Assembly: GCA_025997675.1 (NCBI GenBank)
Contig: BNUX01000004.1
Location: 1-64,000, forward strand
Reading direction: 5' to 3'
Source of the DNA: Spirochaetia bacterium
Lineage (GTDB): Bacteria > Spirochaetota > Spirochaetia > Treponematales > Breznakiellaceae
DNA: 64,000 nucleotides
The number at the start of each line of letters is the position of its first letter. The stretch's first letter is position 1. Positions 26,132 through 34,541 of the stretch are shown here, piece after piece. The position numbers and the translations under genes were made by a program. The notes under the pieces are model-generated. The model had not been told where the DNA came from. It did no database searches and was given only the letters and a program-made list of their open reading frames with translations.

Positions 26132-26144
26132 CGCGCCCCGCCTT
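26113..26144 (-). terminator. Rho-independent terminator of the 252-residue gene
   Basis: On the minus strand AAGGCGG (26138-26144) pairs with CCGCCTT (26117-26123) around a 14-nt loop and runs into a six-T tract (26113-26118), 10 bp after the upstream gene's stop. Confidence 0.75.
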
Positions 26145-26153
26145 CCCCAGCCC

Positions 26154-26912
26154 TCAGGTCACCACCGCCTCCACGATGGCGCCCCAGGGGCCCGGCTTAT
26201 CCGTCGGGTTCAGATAGCGGCCCGCGGCGCGGAGCTTCTTCCCCGAACTTCCCGCAGGCAGGTTGGTAAAGATATCCCCGGAGCGGCTGATAACCATGTT
26301 GCCAAAGGTATTCGGGTCCATGGAAAGGCCCGTTGCGTCCATATCCACCACTTCATAGCCGACCTGATGGTTAGCCCGCACCTTGGGCAGGTCTTCCTTG
26401 CTATTCGGGTCTTCGTCACAGATAAAGCTCACCTGGTTACTGGCGTGGTGCCGTATGCCGACCCGCATGGTACCCACGGCGACGCCGATGACGGAGGGAC
26501 CGCCGTCGGCGTCCGGCAGTTCCAGCAGGGACCAGTCTCTCACCGTGAGCGGCGGAAGAAGGAAGTAGCGGTTTTTGGTATCTTCCATGCAGGCGGATAA
26601 GTCCGCGAAGGCTTTCTTGCAGGCCGCCACCTGGACGTGGGTACAGGACCTTCTATCCAGGGTCGGCGGCAGGGCTGTTTCGCAAATACCGGTCAGTGCC
26701 CGGAGCTTTTCGGTGGCGGTAACCGGGACGCCCCAGTCCGTTGCCTTTATGCTGAGGACCAAATTCCATTTTTGGGCCATAGCCAGCCGTTTTCCATAGT
26801 TCGGGGGGAGCCATTTTGGCTTCACCCAGAGGTCTGTTTTATGGGCAATACCGGCGAGCAGGATGCGCTGCAGGGCGGATTGCCTGCGGGCAAGGGTTTC
26901 CATCAGGTTCAT
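26154..26912 (-). CDS. Uncharacterised 252-residue protein
   Basis: Not recognised. The gene has a good ribosome site (AAGGAT before ATG 26912) and its own terminator, so it is probably real. No signal peptide or membrane segment is visible. Cysteines cluster in the first half (about residues 76, 89, 97 and 107: GICETALPP, RSCTHVQVAACKKAF, SACMED), which might bind a metal. The second half is beta-rich with WSLLELPDADGGPSVIGVAV and HHASNQVSFICDEDPNSKED. The C-terminus (PGPWGAIVEAVVT) is hydrophobic. It stands alone between a 21-bp array and the polysaccharide operon. Confidence 0.65.
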   Translation of the reverse strand: MNLMETLARRQSALQRILLAGIAHKTDLWVKPKWLPPNYGKRLAMAQKWNLVLSIKATDWGVPVTATEKLRALTGICETALPPTLDRRSCTHVQVAACKKAFADLSACMEDTKNRYFLLPPLTVRDWSLLELPDADGGPSVIGVAVGTMRVGIRHHASNQVSFICDEDPNSKEDLPKVRANHQVGYEVVDMDATGLSMDPNTFGNMVISRSGDIFTNLPAGSSGKKLRAAGRYLNPTDKPGPWGAIVEAVVT

Positions 26913-27000
26913 AGATATCCTTCTATTTCTTTTCCACGTCGGGTGAATCCCCCCGCGGATAAACCGGGGTGGCCGCAGACCGGGGAATCTCTACCGGGGC

Positions 27001-27217
27001 CATTGCCAGGTGGCATTGAGTCATTGCCAGGTGGCATTGAGTCATTGCCAGGTGGCATTGAGTCATTGCCAGGTGGCATTGAGTCATTGCCAGGTGGCAT
27101 TGAGTCATTGCCAAGCGGCATTGAGTCATTGCCAAGTGGCATTGAGCCATTGCCAAGTGGCATTGAGCCATTGCCAAGTGGCATTGAGCCATTGCCAAGT
27201 GGCATTGAGCCATTGCC
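27001..27217. repeat. 21-bp tandem repeat array 2 (10 units plus 7 bp)
   Basis: Ten units of the type CATTGCCAGGTGGCATTGAGT start at 27001 and run in exact 21-bp register to 27210, with a 7-bp tail. The first five are near identical; later ones read CCAAGTGGC and GAGCC. Each holds the inverted repeat TGCCA-NN-TGGCA. The array lies between two divergent genes. Open frames across it on both strands are a by-product of the 21-bp period. The stretch 27218-27402 holds no recognised gene. Confidence 0.95.
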
Positions 27218-27402
27218 GGTAAGATTCAAGCTATAGGTAGTGTCTCATGGATTAGGGGGGGTGTCAAGGTAATTTGGCTGTTATCTCCCGGATGGGGAAT
27301 CGTTCCCTGAGCTGGGGGGGATACCTTCCATAACGGCGCGTGGTTTACGCGGCGTAGTAGGGGGGGAAGGCACACGTAGCCAAACAAGTAAAACCTGCTT
27401 AT

Positions 27403-27431
27403 TTGACTTCGTGCCGGGATTGTGATATGCT
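27403..27431 (+). promoter_or_regulatory. Promoter of the BrnT/BrnA-like pair
   Basis: -35 TTGACT (27403-27408), 17-bp spacer, -10 TATGCT (27426-27431). An ATG lies 7 nt downstream at 27438, and a second in-frame ATG with a GAGGGA ribosome site lies at 27459. Confidence 0.65.
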
Positions 27432-27458
27432 TTGCCTATGAGGAATGAGGGAGCGGCA

Positions 27459-27743
27459 ATGGAATCGGGGTATAACCTTCATATAGAATTTAATCCGTCC
27501 GCGTTTAAGCATAGCGTTACGGCAGAAGATATCCGCTTTGCCTTTGACAACTGCCTGTTCGATCAACCGGTTGCTCGTCAGGAAGGAAAGAACCTTCTTG
27601 TTGGACTGGATAGACAGCTTAACCCTCTCGAAATATTGTATAATGAAGTTGACGAGCATACCGTGAATGTTTTTCACGCGATGAAATGCAGAGGAGCATG
27701 GCGTAACCTCGCCAAACTGGAGGAGAAACTATGGCAAGAATGA
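27459..27743 (+). CDS. BrnT-like toxin of a toxin-antitoxin pair
   Basis: A 94-residue small basic protein (MESGYNLHIEFNPSAFKHSV...). The pattern F-x-x-S-x-x-K-H-x-V followed by a beta core (LLVGLDRQLNPLEILYNEV) and VFHAMKCRGAWRNL resembles the BrnT/RelE-like fold, though divergent from classical BrnT. GAGGGA precedes ATG 27459. The alternative ATG at 27438 sits 6 nt past the -10 and would be leaderless. It overlaps the antitoxin gene by 13 bp, as is usual for such pairs. Confidence 0.6.
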   Translation: MESGYNLHIEFNPSAFKHSVTAEDIRFAFDNCLFDQPVARQEGKNLLVGLDRQLNPLEILYNEVDEHTVNVFHAMKCRGAWRNLAKLEEKLWQE

Positions 27744-27961
27744 CCGATGAAGAAGCAGATGCCCTGGACGAACTGTGGACACGCACTACCCCGGAAATTG
27801 ACATGAGTAAGAGCGGTTTTTTAACCCGCAAAGGTTTTACCATGATTTCTATTGATCCGGTAACCGCAACCTATCTGCAAGCCAAAGCCGCAGTAAGCCA
27901 CCATACGCCCTCGGAAATCATCAGCGAACTGGTGCGCGAAAAAATCGCAGCTTCGGTGTAA
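27731..27961 (+). CDS. Antitoxin of BrnT-like pair (BrnA/CopG-like)
   Basis: A 76-residue partner. The N-terminal half (MTDEEADALDELWTRTTPEI) is acidic; the C-terminal half (ISIDPVTATYLQAKAAV, then TPSEIISELVREKIA) reads as a short beta strand plus two helices, matching a ribbon-helix-helix DNA-binding domain. It would neutralise the upstream protein and repress the shared promoter at 27403. Toxin gene first, antitoxin second, is the BrnTA order. Confidence 0.6.
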   Translation: MARMTDEEADALDELWTRTTPEIDMSKSGFLTRKGFTMISIDPVTATYLQAKAAVSHHTPSEIISELVREKIAASV

Positions 27962-28058
27962 GAGCCACGGGGATTAACCGCATAAAGTTCATGATGTATC
28001 CTTTTTTATAAAACTCCCCGCTATTATAAGAAAAGTTACCGTTTTCTCCAAAAAGGTA

Positions 28059-28087
28059 TTGACAAGAATGTTACCATAATTTAACAT
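28059..28087 (+). promoter_or_regulatory. Promoter with palindromic operator candidate for the iron-uptake operon
   Basis: -35 TTGACA (28059-28064), 17-bp spacer, -10 TAACAT (28082-28087). A perfect inverted repeat ATGTTA-N8-TAACAT spans 28068-28087, its right arm being the -10 itself. A metal-dependent repressor is the likely binder; a DtxR-type regulator gene lies at 37464-37850. The link is inferred. Confidence 0.65.
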
Positions 28088-28141
28088 AGTTTTGAAAGGA
28101 TAACACCCGGCGGGCCTATCCGGCCCAAAAAAGGAGGAAGG

Positions 28142-29344
28142 ATGCGTAAAATGTTAGTCTTTTCTACCATAGTAACGCTCATGTTTGCCGTCTTGGCGGC
28201 CCCGGTTTTTGCCGACTTTGACACCTGGGGGGATATGGCGGCGGAAATGAAAACCCATATTGACGATGCGTACACCCGCTATGCTGCGGGGGACGTAAAG
28301 GGCGCAAAGGCGAAGGTGGATACGGCCTACTACGGCTATTACGAGAAGTACGGCTTTGAAAAGACGGTGATGTCCCGGATTTCAGGGGCCCGGGCCGCAG
28401 AGGTTGAGTACCAGTTTAGCCTGGTAAAAAAGGCAATGACCAAGGGGGCGCCCGGCGCCGAGGTGAGGGAAGGGCTCGACAAGCTGAGCGCGTTTCTGGC
28501 GGCGGATGCGGACAAGCTTGACGGCAAAACGGAGAGCGCATGGAGCGTTTTCCTGGCCTCCCTTCTTATCATTCTACGGGAAGGCTTTGAGGCCATCCTT
28601 ATCGTGGGGGCAATCGTCGCCTATTTGGTGAAAAGCGGCAACAAAAAAAGTACCAAGCCCGTGTACTGGGGTTCCCTCGCGGCGCTTGGGGCCAGTGTCA
28701 TCATGGCGTATATCCTGAACAGCCTTGCGGGGGCAGCCACGGGGCAGAACCAGGAAATTGTTGAAGGGGTAACGATGCTGATAGCGGTGGCGGTCCTCTT
28801 TTATGTGAGTAACTGGATGGTTTCAAAGTCCGAGGCGGAAGCGTGGAACAAGTATATAGAAGGAAAAGTGCAAAGCGGCATAAAGTCGGGCAGTGTCTTC
28901 TCCCTTGCCTTTGCCGCGTTTCTTGCGGTGTTCCGCGAAGGGGCGGAAGTTATCCTGTTTTATCAGGCCCTGCTTGCCAATACGAAGCTCTTTTACAACA
29001 TGGTGTGGGCGGGCCTTGCCGCAGGGGCGGTGCTGCTGGTCGGCGTTTACCTCGCCATCCGGTTCCTCTCCCTCAGGATTCCCTTGAAGCCCTTCTTCCT
29101 CGGCACATCCATCCTGCTCTTTGCCATGTCGATTGCCTTTACCGGTAACGGCATAAAGGAACTACAAGAGGGAAACCTTGTCGGAGTAAGCCCTGTGCCG
29201 TGGGTACATTCGATAGATCTTCTGGGGATTTTTCCCACCCTGGAAACACTGATACCGCAGTTAGTATTGCTGGTGATTACGGTGATTACTTTTATTGTGC
29301 ATGGTTTAAACTCGGGCCGTATGGCATCGGGAAAAAATAAATAG
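28142..29344 (+). CDS. FTR1-family iron permease
   Basis: A 400-residue inner-membrane permease. Residues 1-24 are a signal peptide. Residues 25-130 form a helical periplasmic domain, and about seven membrane helices follow from residue 134. Both iron-translocation motifs of the family are present: REGFE at 146-150 and REGAE at 265-269. In the P19/FetMP systems (known) this permease moves iron from the periplasm with the P19 protein. It is the first gene of an eight-gene operon; AAGGAGGAAGG lies just before the start. Confidence 0.93.
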   Translation: MRKMLVFSTIVTLMFAVLAAPVFADFDTWGDMAAEMKTHIDDAYTRYAAGDVKGAKAKVDTAYYGYYEKYGFEKTVMSRISGARAAEVEYQFSLVKKAMTKGAPGAEVREGLDKLSAFLAADADKLDGKTESAWSVFLASLLIILREGFEAILIVGAIVAYLVKSGNKKSTKPVYWGSLAALGASVIMAYILNSLAGAATGQNQEIVEGVTMLIAVAVLFYVSNWMVSKSEAEAWNKYIEGKVQSGIKSGSVFSLAFAAFLAVFREGAEVILFYQALLANTKLFYNMVWAGLAAGAVLLVGVYLAIRFLSLRIPLKPFFLGTSILLFAMSIAFTGNGIKELQEGNLVGVSPVPWVHSIDLLGIFPTLETLIPQLVLLVITVITFIVHGLNSGRMASGKNK

Positions 29345-29359
29345 GAAGGAAACAGTACA

Positions 29360-29941
29360 ATGAAAATCAGACATTTGATGGTACTCCTTATGATTGCGGC
29401 CTACGCCGCGGCGGCGTTTACCGGCTGCGGACAGCAGGGAACAGCCCCGGCAAGCACGGTCAAACCCGGCGAGACGGCGGGGTTTGAGGAATTCCCCCTG
29501 GGGGATGATCACGAACTGGGGCCGCTCAATGTGGCGGGGGTCTATTTCCAGCCGGTAGATATGCTGCCCGCCAATATGGGGCTTTCCGCAGCCCAGTCGG
29601 ATGTGCACCTTGAGGCGGATATTTCGGCGCTGGAAAACGACCTTGGGTACGGCGTCGGGGACTTCGTGCCGAACCTTACGGTCCGCTACGAGATTACCCA
29701 GGCAAACGGGTGGAAAGCGGAGGGGACCTTCATGCCGATGAACGCCAGCGACGGGCCGCACTACGGCGCAAACGTGAAGCTGAACGGCATAGGGGATTAC
29801 CGGGTTCGTTTCCTGATAACGAACCCCGAGGCCCAGGGCTATGTGCTTCATGTTGATAAGACCACCGGCGTCCCCGGCAGGTTCTGGACGGCGCCCCTGG
29901 TTGCCGAATGGGACGTCACCTATCCGGGACCGGCGTGGTAG
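29360..29941 (+). CDS. Tp34/P19-family periplasmic iron-binding lipoprotein
   Basis: A 193-residue lipoprotein (lipobox FTGC, Cys 23). The Ig-like metal-binding domain has candidate ligands His 51, His 83, the Met pair 125/127 (FMPMN) and His 134, matching the copper/iron site of P19 and treponemal Tp34 (known family). It should deliver iron to the FTR1 permease encoded 15 bp upstream. Length matches the family. Confidence 0.9.
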   Translation: MKIRHLMVLLMIAAYAAAAFTGCGQQGTAPASTVKPGETAGFEEFPLGDDHELGPLNVAGVYFQPVDMLPANMGLSAAQSDVHLEADISALENDLGYGVGDFVPNLTVRYEITQANGWKAEGTFMPMNASDGPHYGANVKLNGIGDYRVRFLITNPEAQGYVLHVDKTTGVPGRFWTAPLVAEWDVTYPGPAW

Positions 29942-29962
29942 AGAGAAAGCGGCGGCGGGATT

Positions 29963-31123
29963 ATGCTTAACTATCTGTTACAAGTACTGGAAGCGGCTCT
30001 CGCTGCCGCAATCCTCCTGGGAGAAAAACCGGCCCCACTTGCGCCATGCCTTACCGGAACGGCGGCGGCCTTTATCCTGGCGGTTTTACGGCGGACCACC
30101 GCCATTAACATGGGAATGGTCATTACCTTTGCCGCCATACTTTGTTTTGCGGCGAGCGCAGCGTTTCTCATTAAGAAACAACGGGTCATCCAAGGCGCTT
30201 TAGCGGCATTACTGCTCTTTTGCACCCTGCCTGCGGTATTCCTTTTTCCGACAGAATTCCTGCTCGCCGGAGAACGGGTCGTCAACACGGATTTCCTTTT
30301 TAAGTGGATAGGCTATATTACCGGGCTTGCTTTCGTTCTGTGCGCCGCATTGGCCGTCTATAAAACGGCGGTTTCCGCTGAGCGGTTGATTGTCCTTATA
30401 AACACTACCCTTATCATCAATATGCTGCATCAAGCCTGCACAATCCTGCAGTTTCTCTTTGCCCGGCGAATGATCCCGATGAACAGAACGGTGTTCCGCC
30501 TTATAACACCGGCATTGAACCACCGGGAGTTTTTCCTCTTTGCAATCCTGGCGGTAACAGCAATTCTACCCATCATTGTTTTTCTTAAAAACATCCGTCC
30601 GCCGCTTACTCAGGCGGCAAACCCGGCGGAACGGCGGAAAATCCGGAAAGCGGCAATGACCCGGCGGGGGTACTGCCTGCAAACCCTGGTTCTCCTTGCA
30701 GCCGCACTGTTCCTGCTCGGCGCGGTAAAGCCCTATACCGAACGCGGCGTACAGCTTACCCCCGCAGAGCCCATGCATATACAGGCCGGTGAAATCGTCA
30801 TTCCCCTTGAAACAATAGAGGACGGGCGCCTTCACCGGTACAACTATACCGCCCAGGATGGTATTGAGATGCGGTTCATCATCATTAAAAAGAACGAGGC
30901 CGCGTATGGCGTGGGGCTTGACGCCTGTGACATCTGCGGGCCCACCGGGTACTACGAGCGCAAGAACGAAGTAATATGCCGGCTCTGCGATGTGGTGATG
31001 AACAAGGCCACCATTGGTTTTCGCGGCGGCTGTAATCCGGTTCCCTTAGCCTACGTGTTACGCGGCGGGAACCTGATAGTGGAAACGGAGAATCTTGAAA
31101 ATGAACGGAACCGGTTCAAATGA
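29963..31123 (+). CDS. DUF2318 membrane protein with C-terminal cysteine domain (P19-system component)
   Basis: A 386-residue protein. Residues 1-240 contain about seven or eight membrane helices; the C-terminal periplasmic part (about 250-386) has the DUF2318 cysteine pattern DACDICGPTGYYERKNEVICRLC followed by NKATIGFRGGCNP. Homologues accompany P19 and FTR1 (Campylobacter Cj1660 arrangement, from general knowledge) and are thought to handle electrons or metal via a cysteine-bound centre. The gene lies 21 bp after the P19-like gene. Confidence 0.87.
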   Translation: MLNYLLQVLEAALAAAILLGEKPAPLAPCLTGTAAAFILAVLRRTTAINMGMVITFAAILCFAASAAFLIKKQRVIQGALAALLLFCTLPAVFLFPTEFLLAGERVVNTDFLFKWIGYITGLAFVLCAALAVYKTAVSAERLIVLINTTLIINMLHQACTILQFLFARRMIPMNRTVFRLITPALNHREFFLFAILAVTAILPIIVFLKNIRPPLTQAANPAERRKIRKAAMTRRGYCLQTLVLLAAALFLLGAVKPYTERGVQLTPAEPMHIQAGEIVIPLETIEDGRLHRYNYTAQDGIEMRFIIIKKNEAAYGVGLDACDICGPTGYYERKNEVICRLCDVVMNKATIGFRGGCNPVPLAYVLRGGNLIVETENLENERNRFK

Positions 31124-31146
31124 TAAATAAGAAGGAGAACTAACGT

Positions 31147-31431
31147 ATGAGTGTTGTTATCGTTGGCGGACATAAACGAATGGAATGCCGCTATAAGCGC
31201 ATTTGCGAGGAGTATAACTGTAATGCCAAAATATTTACCGAATGTGCCGGTCAATTGCAGTGCAAGATCGGCAGCCCGGATTTGATAGTGCTTTTTACGA
31301 ATCCTGTTTCGCACACCATGGCAAAAGTCGCGAAAAACAAAGCGGCGCAGGATAATATCCTCTTGGTACAGTCGCACTGCGGAAGTTCTAACGCATTGCG
31401 CTCTATTTTAGAAAACAACAGGAGATCCTAA
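31147..31431 (+). CDS. DUF2325 protein
   Basis: A 94-residue small protein starting MSVVIVGGHKRMECRYKRI. The N-terminal VVIVGGH and the later LIVLFTNPVSHTM resemble the DUF2325 family, a small Rossmann-like fold with conserved Cys/His (Cys 16, Cys 23, His 58, His 80, Cys 81). Its function is unknown. It lies inside the iron-uptake operon (gaps of 23 and 4 bp), so a metal- or redox-linked role is plausible. It is not part of the standard P19 set. Confidence 0.75.
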   Translation: MSVVIVGGHKRMECRYKRICEEYNCNAKIFTECAGQLQCKIGSPDLIVLFTNPVSHTMAKVAKNKAAQDNILLVQSHCGSSNALRSILENNRRS

Positions 31432-31435
31432 TACC

Positions 31436-32713
31436 ATGTTTTTTAGGATGGCCGGAGGCGCCTTATTCCGGCAAAAAGGTAAAATGCTGATGATTGCCGT
31501 AACCGTTGCGTTAGGCGCTTCCCTCGCCGCCGCAATGCTGAATGTGATGTTCGATGTGGGGGATAAGGTCAATCAGGAACTCAAAACCTACGGCGCAAAT
31601 ATTACCGTGCGGCCCCAGGGTGCGTCCCTCCTGGACGAACTCTACGGCCTGGGCGAGGATGCCCTTGCGAATAAGTACCTTAAGGAAGATGAAATCCCGA
31701 ACATCAAAACTATTTTTTGGGCCTTTAATATCGTTGATTTTACCCCCTACCTCAATGTACGGGCGAATTTCGGCGTTAACGGTGAAACAGTAAAACTCGT
31801 GGGCACCTGGTTCCAGCATCACCTTGAACTGCCGACAGGTGAAACCTTCGATACCGGTATGCTCAATATGAAAAAATGGTGGACCTTTGACGTCGTACTG
31901 GGTGATGATGATGCGCAGAGTTGTTATGCGGGGCGTATTTTTGCGGAGCGGAACGGCATCAAAACCGGTGACGCCATTATCCTGCAATCGGGCGGCAGGA
32001 GCGCGTCATTTACCGTACGCGGAATTTTCGATTCCGGTTCCGCCGAGGACGAAAATGTCTACGCCCCGCTTGAACGTGTACAGGAATTGGCGGACTTACG
32101 CGCTCTGGTAAGTTCCATCGAAGTGAGCGCCTTAACGACGCCGGACAACGAGCTTTCGCGCAGGGCGGCCCAGGACCCCAAAAGCCTTTCAATAAAAGAG
32201 TGGGACACCTGGTACTGCACCGCGTACCCCAGCGCGATTTGCTATCAAATCGACGAGGTGATAAGCGGCGCTGTTTCCAAGCCCCTGCGGCAGGTGGCCG
32301 AATCCGAGGGGAGCATATTACAAAAGACCCAGCTTCTCATGCTCCTTATTACGGTGTTGAGTTTAGCGGGGTCGGCCCTTGCCATATCAAATCTGGTCAC
32401 CTCTAGCGTCATGGAACGGGCCGCCGAAATCGGGCTCCTCAAAGCCATCGGTGCGGAAGGCCGGGCATTAGTTTTCCTGGTGCTGACAGAAATTGTGATT
32501 ACCGGCATTACCGGAGGCATGGTTGGTTATTTTGCGGGGCTTGGTTTCGCGCAAATTATCGGGCGGACGGTTTTTGCCCAGGCTATTGATATAAAGGGAA
32601 TGGTGATACCCCTTACGGCGGCGCTGGTATTACTGGTAACCCTTACGGGCAGCATACCGGCCATGCGCCTTTTACTGTCGCTGCGTCCTGCGGAGGTGCT
32701 GCATGGGAGGTAA
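31436..32713 (+). CDS. ABC transporter permease, FtsX/MacB-like (1 of 2)
   Basis: A 425-residue permease: an N-terminal membrane helix (about 18-42), a large periplasmic domain (about 45-275) and three C-terminal helices with the FtsX-domain pattern (ERAAEIGLLKAIGAEGR, about 322-338). In P19 systems two such permeases and an ATPase form one complex with DUF2318 (known arrangement). It overlaps the tail of the coding block upstream by nothing and ends 1 bp before the second permease. Confidence 0.88.
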   Translation: MFFRMAGGALFRQKGKMLMIAVTVALGASLAAAMLNVMFDVGDKVNQELKTYGANITVRPQGASLLDELYGLGEDALANKYLKEDEIPNIKTIFWAFNIVDFTPYLNVRANFGVNGETVKLVGTWFQHHLELPTGETFDTGMLNMKKWWTFDVVLGDDDAQSCYAGRIFAERNGIKTGDAIILQSGGRSASFTVRGIFDSGSAEDENVYAPLERVQELADLRALVSSIEVSALTTPDNELSRRAAQDPKSLSIKEWDTWYCTAYPSAICYQIDEVISGAVSKPLRQVAESEGSILQKTQLLMLLITVLSLAGSALAISNLVTSSVMERAAEIGLLKAIGAEGRALVFLVLTEIVITGITGGMVGYFAGLGFAQIIGRTVFAQAIDIKGMVIPLTAALVLLVTLTGSIPAMRLLLSLRPAEVLHGR

Positions 32714-32714
32714 C

Positions 32715-33857
32715 ATGACGAAACAGCAATTCTATGTGAAGATGGCCTTGAGTTCTCTCCTGCGTCGGCGAAGCAGGATGTTCACCGCCCTGCTTGCCAT
32801 TGCCATCGGGGCGACCATACTGTCGGGCCTCGTTACCCTGTATTATGACATCCCCCGGCAAATGGGCGCGGAGTTCCGTTCCTACGGGGCAAACTTCCTC
32901 CTGTACCCGTCGGGAAGCGGGGCGGTAATGAGCAGGGAAGATGCGGCGGCGGCAACAGCATTACTGCCTGAGGGTGTGGTAGGAATCGCACCCTACCGTT
33001 ACCGGCAGGTAAAGATAAACGAACAGCCCTTTATGGCCGCCGGTACGGAACTGTCCGGGGCGCGGAAAACAAGCCCCTATTGGGGTGTCGAAGGCCGCTG
33101 GCCGGAGGCGGATGCCGAGGCGCTTATCGGTGAGGAGGTGGCGAACCGGATACGCCTTGTTCCGGGCAGTGTTTTTACGCTTACCGGAACGGATGGCGGC
33201 GAACGGTTTGAGCGCAGTTTTACGGTTTCCGGGATGGTGAAAACCGGCGGTGTTGAGGAGGCGTTTATCTTCATGTCCCTTTCTGATTTTGCGTCCCTTA
33301 GCGATGCGCCGCAAACTAACCGTGACGGGTTTGATGTGGTTGAGTGCAGCATACGTGCGGGCCGGGAAGTCCTTGAGGAAGCCGCTTCCCGTATCAACAC
33401 GGTTACGGAGAACGTGGAAGCCCGCCTGGTACGGCGCGTTACCGAATCGGAAGGGGCGGTCTTAAGCAAACTGAAAAGCCTGGTGTACCTCGTTACGGTG
33501 GTTGTACTCCTTCTGACGATGATCTGCGTGGCAACAACGATGATGGCGGTGGTAACGGAACGGCGGAAAGAGATAGGGCTCCGCAAAGCATTAGGCGCGT
33601 CAAACGAGGGTCTTATCGCGGAATTTCTCGGGGAGGCGGTCTTCCTTGGCGCGGGTGGGGGAATCCTGGGGGCGGCGCTGGGCTTCCTGTTTGCCCAGGG
33701 GGTAAGCATGAAAGTGTTTTTCCGGGCCGTTGAGTTTAACCCGCTGTTGCCTCCCGTAACGGTGTTTTTTGCGGCGCTCATTACCACCATAGCCTGTCTT
33801 GCGCCGGTACGAAGCGCGGCGCAGGTCGATCCGGCGCTTGTTTTAAGAGGAGAATAA
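32715..33857 (+). CDS. ABC transporter permease, FtsX/MacB-like (2 of 2)
   Basis: A 380-residue permease, paralogous in layout to the one upstream. The start is set at ATG 32715 (MTKQQFYVKM), because GGGAGG lies 5-10 nt before it; the ATG at 32703 overlaps that site. One N-terminal helix, a periplasmic domain and three C-terminal helices are predicted, with the conserved ERRKEIGLRKALGASNEG near residue 278. It ends 3 bp before the ATPase gene. Confidence 0.88.
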   Translation: MTKQQFYVKMALSSLLRRRSRMFTALLAIAIGATILSGLVTLYYDIPRQMGAEFRSYGANFLLYPSGSGAVMSREDAAAATALLPEGVVGIAPYRYRQVKINEQPFMAAGTELSGARKTSPYWGVEGRWPEADAEALIGEEVANRIRLVPGSVFTLTGTDGGERFERSFTVSGMVKTGGVEEAFIFMSLSDFASLSDAPQTNRDGFDVVECSIRAGREVLEEAASRINTVTENVEARLVRRVTESEGAVLSKLKSLVYLVTVVVLLLTMICVATTMMAVVTERRKEIGLRKALGASNEGLIAEFLGEAVFLGAGGGILGAALGFLFAQGVSMKVFFRAVEFNPLLPPVTVFFAALITTIACLAPVRSAAQVDPALVLRGE

Positions 33858-33860
33858 AGC

Positions 33861-34541
33861 ATGGCGATACTGGAATTAAAAGGCATTTCCAAAATTTACG
33901 GGAACCTTGCTGCTTTGAAATCCATTGATTTGCAGGTACAGAAAGGCGAATGGCTTGCCATCATGGGGCCCTCCGGCTCCGGCAAAACAACGATGATGAA
34001 CATCATCGGCTGTATGGATAAGCCGACAACGGGCGCGGTTTTTCTTGACGGCGGGGATATTTCCAAAGAAACCGCGAAGGGGCTTACCCGTATCCGCCGG
34101 GACAAGATAGGCCTTATCTTCCAGCAGTTCCACCTGGTGCAGTACCTTTCGGCGCTGGAAAACGTAATGGTCGCGCAGTATTACCACAGTATGCCCGACG
34201 AGGCGGAAGCAATGGCAGCCCTTGACCGGGTGGGGCTTCTGGACCGGGCGAAGCACCTGCCCCGCCAGCTTTCGGGGGGCGAACAGCAAAGGGTCTGCAT
34301 TGCCCGGGCGCTTATCAATTACCCCGAACTGATACTCGCCGATGAACCCACCGGCAATCTTGACGAGGCGAATGAGCGTATCGTTATCGATATTTTTAAG
34401 CAGCTTCACCGTGAGGGCAGCACCATTATTGTGGTAACCCATGACCCGGAAGTAGCGGAGGACGCGGAACGGACGGTGGTACTGGAACACGGACACATTG
34501 CACGGATTACCGAAAACCGGATGAAAGGAGTGATTATATGA
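33861..34541 (+). CDS. ABC transporter ATP-binding protein (LolD/MacB-like)
   Basis: A 226-residue ATPase. Walker A GPSGSGKTT (about 36-44), Q-loop FQQFHLV, signature LSGGEQQR (about 137), Walker B LILADEPTGNLD and switch VVTHDPEVA are complete. It would energise the two FtsX-like permeases of the iron operon. The gene overlaps the next, FMN-binding, gene by 4 bp. Confidence 0.93.
   Translation: MAILELKGISKIYGNLAALKSIDLQVQKGEWLAIMGPSGSGKTTMMNIIGCMDKPTTGAVFLDGGDISKETAKGLTRIRRDKIGLIFQQFHLVQYLSALENVMVAQYYHSMPDEAEAMAALDRVGLLDRAKHLPRQLSGGEQQRVCIARALINYPELILADEPTGNLDEANERIVIDIFKQLHREGSTIIVVTHDPEVAEDAERTVVLEHGHIARITENRMKGVII

Noticed and set aside
26909-27236. Repeat proteins encoded by array 2 on both strands
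   Set aside because: Several frames on both strands are open over the same DNA, as expected for a 21-bp period. None has a supported start.
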